Assembly (NCBI GenBank): GCA_900660155.1
Contig: CABFPE010000047.1
Location: 1,589,757 to 1,641,996, forward strand
Direction of reading: 5' to 3'
Length of the DNA: 52,240 nt
Source of the DNA: Hofstenia miamia
Lineage: Eukaryota > Xenacoelomorpha > Acoela > Hofsteniidae
Made by a program: the position numbers and the translations under genes
Notes under the pieces: model-generated
Database searches by the model: none
Told to the model about the DNA's origin: nothing
The model's input: the letters and a program-made list of their open reading frames with translations, nothing else
In this document: positions 44,726 to 52,240 of the stretch, in pieces
Position numbering within the stretch: the stretch's first letter is position 1
Layout: every line of letters starts with the position of its first letter

Positions 44726-46985
44726 AAACCAGTCGGTCGCAATTAAGAATGGACTTTTGCATTTAATAAATTTATTAAACCAATTAAGATAACTCCAATA
44801 AATTTGTCAACTATCGTAAATGTGCTCTTCAATCAGATCTAGGGGTAAGAAATACCTTAAGCAACTAAAAATTCCTGTCAGAAATGAAATTTTTAGTAGA
44901 CTACAGCCAACTTAAGTTGGCTGTGTACAGGCGTATTGGAAAACCTATGGTTCATTATTGAACGTTGTAAAATTTTTAGTGGGGAATATGTACTTAAGGT
45001 TTTATAAGTCATTGGGATGAAAAATGATATTTGCTAACGAGCACGAAATTCCTCTCATGAACACAAGCTTCATCGACAAATTAGTTGTAATTTTGTTAGC
45101 ACAAAATAAATCAATCCTCTTGTATTTCAATCGCGTATGAGAAATAAGAAAAGGATTTCTGTCATTGGCTAATATATATATAATTGCAAGGAAATGAGCT
45201 ATTTTCATAGCATTTTCAGGCTCAGGTTTCTACATGTGTTTGATGCAAAAATTAAACAAAGATTTTCATTAATAGCGAGTAGTAATTTATATAAGCTTTG
45301 AACAGATGAGTGGATTATGCCGTCCGAATAACCAAACTAAAAAAGGATGGAAGAATGCTCAAGTAGGTATGCATTACATTATTTAGAACCAAATGCAGAT
45401 AGTTTCGTAAAAGTGGTCCGTCATTTTAATGTTATAAAATTAATTGCGTAAAATAATAAGGAAATTATAAACAATAATATTGCAAGACCTTCATTTTCAA
45501 AGTAATTGTGGAAAAATTTTAAACGTTATGCTTTAACTCTTTTTACTTTGATTTTATTGCCCATTCAAATTCAGATTTACAAACTGTAGGTAGAGTGAAT
45601 GAGCTATTTCATATTTTTTCTAACTGAAACATGCGTTGGCTAACAAATGATTTACTACTAATCATGTTCAACTTCGTTTAGCTTTTTGTTTGTATCAAAG
45701 ATGTCAAGAAACTATTTTCTGATCACATCTACATCTCTTCCAGTCACAAGTAACTAATATCTTCCCATTGTTGTAGGGGCTTGAATAACCTCTATATATC
45801 TAAGCCTACGATAAATCTAAATTCACATCTAACTGAAATATCCTCAACATTACACTTTTCCTTAATTAATAATGTTTTTGAATTACAGATTTGTACTCTG
45901 GGAGAAACTATACTTTTTATCATCAACCCTCTGCAAATACTAAAATATTGATGTTTTGATATTTGTTTGATGATTAATTTCACAAGGTCCTTCTCATCTA
46001 ATAGAAGGACCTTTATTTCAGTCGAATTCACTGGCGATAAATACCTTCCATATGCAAAAATAATTTTTTTAATGTTTTAATAATTTGGTATTTAGTAAAT
46101 ATATTTGTAATGTGCTGACATCTCTTGTTGAGGAACAAGGGATAACCACTATTAGAATAATTTATCATTGTTTATTCACGAAATGATTGATGAAGAATTG
46201 TCAGTTCACTGCAGGACAATAACAATTACTAAATAATTGAATAAATTTATAAAAAATTTATAAAAATGTAAGAAAAAATTTTAAAGTATAGATCAAAGAC
46301 AATCGTACAAAATCATTCAAGTCTTCAAATTCCAATAGTTCTTTAGAATTGTCTATTTTCATTAAGGAACGAGGGACAATTTCAATGGCTGGGACCAGCT
46401 TCAGAAACGAATTATTGTTAAAAAACGGATTATTTAAAATTAGTTTTGCAAATTTACAAATATGAAGGGGAGCCAAGTTCGTATATGGTGTCAAAGTATT
46501 TAGTGGGGCTTGCAATAGAAGAGGGCTAAGTCCAAATCCACTGGTTGCCGTATTTTATATTAAAATGGCCCCATCCAATTTTTTACAAAAGCCGCTAATA
46601 TCTACCATTAATATCAATCATATTTTTTAATGTTAATTTGCAGCAAACTCTAGGTTTAATGTTACTAAGAATAACAATGTTACTTAAGCATTAAATTTCT
46701 TCTTGATCTGATTTTTTAAAATATTTATAAATTCCAAGGTCTCATTAGTTGAAGCCTATTGACTGTTTTAAATGAAACCTGAAATCATTCTCCGTTGCTT
46801 TTATTTTCCGTCAATCATGTTCTGAAGTAGGCGAGTCAACAATAACATAAAAATATAGCTTGAAAGTTGAATTATTATTATATTTTCAGCATATTTGGTT
46901 AATCTTAGCCCTATATAGCTTAGTAGTAGGTTATATCAGGTTGTTATTATGCATAAGTCCAATGTTTTAGATAAACAGAATATAC
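44726..46985. other. Intron sequence, no supported gene
   Basis: Two minus-strand frames (46031-45792 and 46515-46258) have somewhat protein-like composition (for example VLLLDEKDLVKLIIKQ), but no recognisable domain or boundaries. They may be transposon relics. Confidence 0.4.
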
Positions 46986-47225
46986 CTTTGTCAAATAGCC
47001 ATAAAACAATAACTTTCTAGGACCACTTAAATTTGTCTGGGAACGCAGCTGTAAGTCTTCTGGGAGATTTTTAAATATAGTATGAGTCTGTAGCCATTCC
47101 ATCTGGTTTTGGGACTCTTGCTCATGCACAGAATCATTTGCAATACTACACATGTTTACGCTGATATCGAGAGCTTCTTTTAGATCTTGGAAATCCTCGC
47201 TGTCCGCTGGGGTGACTTTAAGAAT
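46986..47225 (-). CDS. ITSN: Intersectin, exon with end of DH domain and start of PH domain
   Basis: Exactly 80 codons, phase 0 at both ends, between acceptor TATTCCTAG and donor AAAG|GTATA. It reads SEDFQDLKEALDISVNMCSI, then NQMEWLQTHTIFKNLPEDL, then GPRKLLFYGYLTK, following the last DH helix, the DH-PH linker and first PH strand of intersectins. The next exon begins VNSNKEL, giving a continuous conserved join. Intersectin is an endocytic scaffold (EH and SH3 domains) whose long form adds this DH-PH-C2 cassette, a Rho-family exchange factor acting on Cdc42 in animals. Only the last 326 residues are encoded here. The rest of DH, the SH3 domains and EH domains lie beyond 52240 or were not recognisable. 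Confidence 0.9.
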
Positions 47226-48229
47226 CTAGGAATATAAAGAATTAAAGAAAAATAAATTTATTGTTTTGTCAAATTACTTATAAATTTTGACTGATTATGT
47301 TTTACATTGCGTGTGAAAATTAACCATAAAATGATTAGCATCTTGGCTTTTTAGTATTCATTGTATTTTTTTACAATTTTCCAATACTAATTTTTTTAAA
47401 ATTAATAGCATCGACTAAGTATTAAAAAGCATACAGTTAGTAACATAATATTGAGTTACTAATACATTAAAAAACTATTTTATGGATCTTATGTAATCAA
47501 TAGATATTGTCAGATCACATTTTGATCTTGTTGAATAACTTCAAACCACTTTCGAAAAAATGTGTTACTGTGGAATCTCAAACTTCAAATACGAATTAAC
47601 AGTTTTGAAAAGAATTAAAGCATGAATATGGGTGTGCAACGCCTACGATGACTTAATCAAAATATTATTGTATTCAAAATGTATTATGCACAAACAGCAT
47701 TATATGTATTTAGTAGATCTAAGTATTTCTTGCAGTTACCAAGTTGACGTACAAGTCAAACGTATGAAACCTTATAGATTTTCCACATTTGCTGATTTTG
47801 ACTCCATTTTCTAACGCTTTTGCTTGAGAAATTCTACATCAGTGGAAGTACTGCTATCTATGTTATACAGGATTGAATCCAAAAAATTCAAAGGAGGATG
47901 ATGCAGTCTTTTTTTATTAATAAATAGCTTTATTATAGTTATGAAAAAATATATTCCATTTGCAGAAGCTATATATATATATATGTATATATATCACGCA
48001 AAAATACGCAAATATATATAGAAAAAAAATGGTAAAATTAGTAACCGCAAACAATAAAAGCAGAAATTACGATATATAATATTCATTAAATTGAAGTAAC
48101 AAATACTTTTTTCCACGATTTCCACACCTCATTTTGTAGAGCTATGGAACAACAATCTAAGGGTTAGATCCTGAACAAGTAAAAAATACTTGAAAATTTG
48201 TTTATCATATGGTTATTGAATAGCTTCAG
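47226..48229. other. Upstream intersectin intron, non-coding
   Basis: No DH exon recognised. A short (TA)n-like tract occurs at about 47970-47994. Confidence 0.5.
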
Positions 48230-48695
48230 TTGATGTTGGGCTGGAGAAATTTAAAGATGGTTTTTAGATTTTATCAACCAACGTGGTATTACATTGCTTA
48301 AGCCTCTGCCTTAACAAGGAAGAAAATCAATTATAACTGATGAGATTTTTGGCGTTCTTCAAAAAAGACTCAATCAGTTTTAGCACAGCTTTCTCTGCAA
48401 GCTGTTGATCAAATATTTGAGCAACAATATGTTTCAAGCCTTGAAAGGAATACTAAGTTTCAGTGTTTCACAATCAGAAAATTTTTTTCATATCAATCTT
48501 TCACAGCTTACTGCCAATATACTGCCTAAGCTTTAGTTCACCACGAAAGTCCAATTGTTTCTAATTTATTAGTAAATATGGCCAAGAACTTCAAAGAGTT
48601 GAAAAACTTCATTTACGAGATCAAAAGTGTTGAGGTACTTCACAGGTGATAACGGATATGAAATTATGCTTCTATTTGAACTGACGCATTAAATA
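48230..48695 (+). pseudogene. Decayed coding-like segment, unknown origin
   Basis: A plus-strand frame with several stops reads WFLDFINQRGITLLKPLP, QGRKSIITDEIFGVLQKRL and KLLIKYLSNNMFQALKG; neighbouring frames give VNMAKNFKELKNFIYEIKSV and NGYEIMLLFEL. It is protein-like over about 450 nt but broken repeatedly. Probably a transposon or pseudogene relic. Family not recognised. Confidence 0.3.
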
Positions 48696-51600
48696 TTGAT
48701 AGGCATAGTCGGCTTTTGTAGATACCACTGAAAAAATGTAGTACAATGACTTTTTCAATTTTATGCCTTGTAATATATACCCATTACTTGGAAGACAAGT
48801 TATTATTGTTATTTTATTGTTATTTTACTTACCAAAAATAAAATAAAATTACTACCAAATCAACAATTTCATAAAAGGAAACAGTTAACAGATTTACACC
48901 TGTTTTAAATGTTGGAAGCACTTGTCGACCAGCAACTCTTCACAAATTGCACCTCGTGGGTTCCTACATAAATCTGTTATTGAATTTGTTTTCAGACTTA
49001 GTTATGAATTAATCTTGCTGTATGTCTCATTGGATTCATTAATTCACTCTCTTTATCAGAAAACCATCACCAGTAAAATATTACTGGTGACTAGCACCCA
49101 GATGCAACCAATTAAGTAATAAGTTCTTCGAATGAAAGATAATAATACATAAGTAAATCATCTTGTGTATGGTCATGAATGGTTCACGTTATGCAAGTCA
49201 GTGATTGACATAAACTGCGTCAGGTTGAAATTAAAAAACCTTCTATTACGCAACAATGCAAGCGAGTCAACCCAAATGCTGTGAATGCTATATAATTTAT
49301 AAACAAATGCATACCTTTAGAGACAATATGTAAACAACTTTGCCGTTGGTCGGTGAAAATTGTGAAATAAATTTTCTAACCAGTGGATAAATCAGCTAAG
49401 TTGCATTTATTCCATCTATTTATCTATCTATCTATCTATTTATCTATCTATCTATAATGTATAAAGAAATATTATTTACTAAGCAATAATTTACACACAT
49501 CACGTTCAAAAGCTCAAAATTTACATTTCGAAATATATTTCAATAACATCAACGTTTGCAGTGAATATTAAACCACTCTAAAACATTCAGCGCTTCGCTT
49601 TTAACTAAATTGATTGAGTCATATTCCTCCATTTAAAAGTTAATTTGTTGTTGAGGAAACAGCACGACTGGGAATGGAAATTAAAAACAATACTAAAATT
49701 TCGAAAACAATGTACTAAAGTTTTTTCATAATTAAAACTTTTCAACTAGAATTCTGTAGACAATAAATTTAATAACTTAAGAAATTCGAGTTCTACAATA
49801 CTTCAAACAAAATCAACGTCATTATATATGCGATATGTGTCATAAAAAATGAGCTGCGTAGCAGTTATTTATTTATGTTTGGCTTTAACTAATCATAGGG
49901 TCAACCTGTTTACTCAATGGAGAGTTTTGTCAACTTTTCTCTGAATTGTAGTAGCATCATAAATTATATCAAGATGTTACTATGGTTGCATGATTGGGTT
50001 TAATTCTTGAAAAAAAACATTATATTAGAATAATTTTCTGTTATTTTAGAATATTTTATTAAATAACAGTGATATTTTCATTGAAATACAGTGTAACTGG
50101 AAAATAAAATTCGACAAGAGGAACATGTTGCTTTTATAAAATCTCTTCTCTTATGTAAATCAGTATTAAACAGGTTTACGCTGAAGCAGAACAGGTTAGG
50201 TCAGATCTATGTGTGTAGATGAGCTAATCTCTAATATACAATGCAATCTTGATTAAAAATTTATTGCGGTTATGATACCAATACCATGCAAGATTTGGAG
50301 AAAAAATTTGAAATTAAACAGCACTACAATTGAAATTTTTGAGGCTCTTCATTGATACATGCGCATAGCGCATTGCAATTTTCGTTTATACGTGCGTTTT
50401 TACAATTATAGAGAAAAAAGCTTGAATTACTTAATTTATTATAGCATGGTTTTGGACTCAAGGAGCCATTCAAAAATTTGAAGTAAAAAACTGGAAGCTT
50501 GCTTTTGTAATTTTATAAACCTGCTGTTATATATGGCATGAAAAAATTTCATATATTTCGCGTTTTAGAGCAGACTTCAAAATAAAAATTAGGTAAATGT
50601 TTTAAAATAATTCCAAAATTTAGATTTTTGCTATTATAATGCTGTTCACGCTACCTCGGAATCTGCAGCTGCCTTCAACTGGTTTGAAATTCAAAATTGC
50701 CGCCCTAAGGTGTTTTAAATGGCGGAAAGTTCAATTTTTCAATGCGTTGCATTTATTATTTTGTCTAAATGCATTTCTTTCTGTGGGTGCATCTACTCGT
50801 TTTCATTAGATCTATATGTCACTGTTAGTTTAGTTAAATTTTGACTGGATTAAAATTACTTCAATGTTCAGTTTATAAATATATATATATGTATTTAATG
50901 TGACAAAGCGCTGACATTACAAAGTAAAAATAAATTAAAATAATGTTATACAAAGGGCAAACATTAGTGTATATTTATTTTCTTATAGAAAACTACCTTT
51001 GTAAATTACTTGTATTTAGAGGAAACTCTATTTCCGCTTCCAGCAAAATAGAGGTCATTGAATCAATTAATTGGTTTTGTAATTTTACTTTCATTGGTTT
51101 TTGCTAGACTTTATTCTCTACGGAGAATCATTTATTTTGCTCGTACGCGTAATGAGCGCGATTTCATACAATATTTCCATTTTAAAGTTATGAAAAATGT
51201 AGAAATTCAGCAAAAATAATTTGAAAGATAATTTATTCAAGGATTTTCATTATATAACAATAATTGTAAGTACAATTCAAACTTATAATAATTGGGTGTA
51301 ATTGCTAATTATTTGCATATGTAAATTGGATTACTGTTTTAAATGAAGCTATAAATGTATTTAGCTATTATTTAAGAATATTTATTAAGCATGCTTCCTT
51401 TTAAATTGAGTTCTATGGACAATCTAGTGCCCACAATATTTAACTGACACAAAATGCGACGGTCAATCATTTTACACAAAACTTTTGTACTGAATAGTAT
51501 TCTTAAAAAATTTGTGATGCTTGACAGTACTTGAAATACCGTGTCTGAAGTTAGAGACTAAAATGAACTGAGCGCAGTAATGCTTTTGCAGAAATGGGTC

Positions 51601-52240
51601 GAAAGCGATAACTCATTAAACCCCAAACATATGGATTTTCGGCTTTTATGATTACATTGGCTAAACTTTATAATTTAACTAAATTTCTATCCTAAATTTT
51701 CCTGATATAAGCAAAAGACTTTTAAGAAATATAATTGATTCCATCTTGAACTAAATGGAGAGACATTAAACCAAGCATGTACAGTAGATATCATACTTAC
51801 ATCACATAAATCATATTATGATGAATATACTTTAGTTAAGCAATTGTGTTAATAAATTTTAATGTACATGTAGCTAAAGTTTAAATTCCAAGGGGATTGT
51901 GTAAAAAAATTAAAGAAATATTGAAACATTTGACGAATCAATGGAACTCTTATTAGCATAACTGGATAATAAATATTCATATGGTCAAAAAAAAAATTGC
52001 CAACTTTTGTTGGAAATACGAGTCATATTCCCATAGACTGCAAATTGTAATTGCAAGTATATTCACTTACTTAATTTTTTTTCTATTGGAGTATATATAT
52101 GAATTATGATGTGGAACTACAACTTATTGTGGTAAACATTACATATGTTGACATTCAAAGTGCAAGGTTGAATTTCAGTTAAGCAATTTGAAAACCTTCG
52201 ATTTTTGAAAATGATATAAAAAAAAAAATATATATATATA
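48696..52240. other. Non-coding sequence to the right edge
   Basis: No exon, RNA gene or bounded transposon recognised. A (TATC)n tract lies at about 49414-49455, short TA runs at 50877-50890, and a TA run starts at 52229. Confidence 0.5.

Overview
This is an AT-rich stretch of animal nuclear DNA. It has two intron-containing genes with clear metazoan identity, many decayed transposons, AT and CT microsatellites, and three single-N joins that mark a draft assembly. The organism looks like an invertebrate: a divergent TRPM-family channel, intersectin, a Tc1/mariner element with a DUF4817-type transposase head, and R2-like LINEs carrying a Myb/SANT-like domain. The sequence alone does not settle the phylum. 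Nothing prokaryotic is present.

Layout. 1-2500: 3' end of a Ty3/gypsy-type LTR retrotransposon (frameshifted integrase end, a broken downstream ORF with repeated LKG motifs, a polypurine tract and a 3' LTR). 3379-5800: an old non-LTR retrotransposon on the minus strand, split by a 1278-bp Tc1/mariner element with 38-39 bp inverted ends and TA duplications. 5800-16400: mostly non-coding, with a possible SAM-like terminal exon on the minus strand (7098-7376), a few unassigned or decayed coding-like stretches and a piggyBac-like scrap. 16471-23590: three exons of a TRPM-like cation channel on the plus strand, with an antisense LINE in its second intron. 24049-27293: a 1622-bp sequence repeated on both sides of a single N, almost certainly an unmerged contig overlap. 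30767-47225: the 3' end of an intersectin gene on the minus strand. Its six coding segments give 326 residues covering the end of the DH domain, the PH domain and the C2 domain. Its introns hold three short hAT-type elements with target-site duplications, a palindrome-rich MITE-like element, a second copy of the same LINE and a Tc1 remnant. 47226-52240: no convincing exon. The rest of intersectin (SH3 domains, start of DH) must lie beyond the right edge.

The two genes are convergent. The TRPM-like protein would be a membrane cation channel. Intersectin is an endocytic scaffold and Rho-family exchange factor. No functional link between them is implied. No clear new multi-gene system was found. 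The points most worth checking are the unusual pore sequence and large single channel exon of the TRPM-like gene, a 42-nt stop-free intron inside the intersectin PH domain, the repeated LKG motif in the retroelement ORF, and the well-dated nested insertions.
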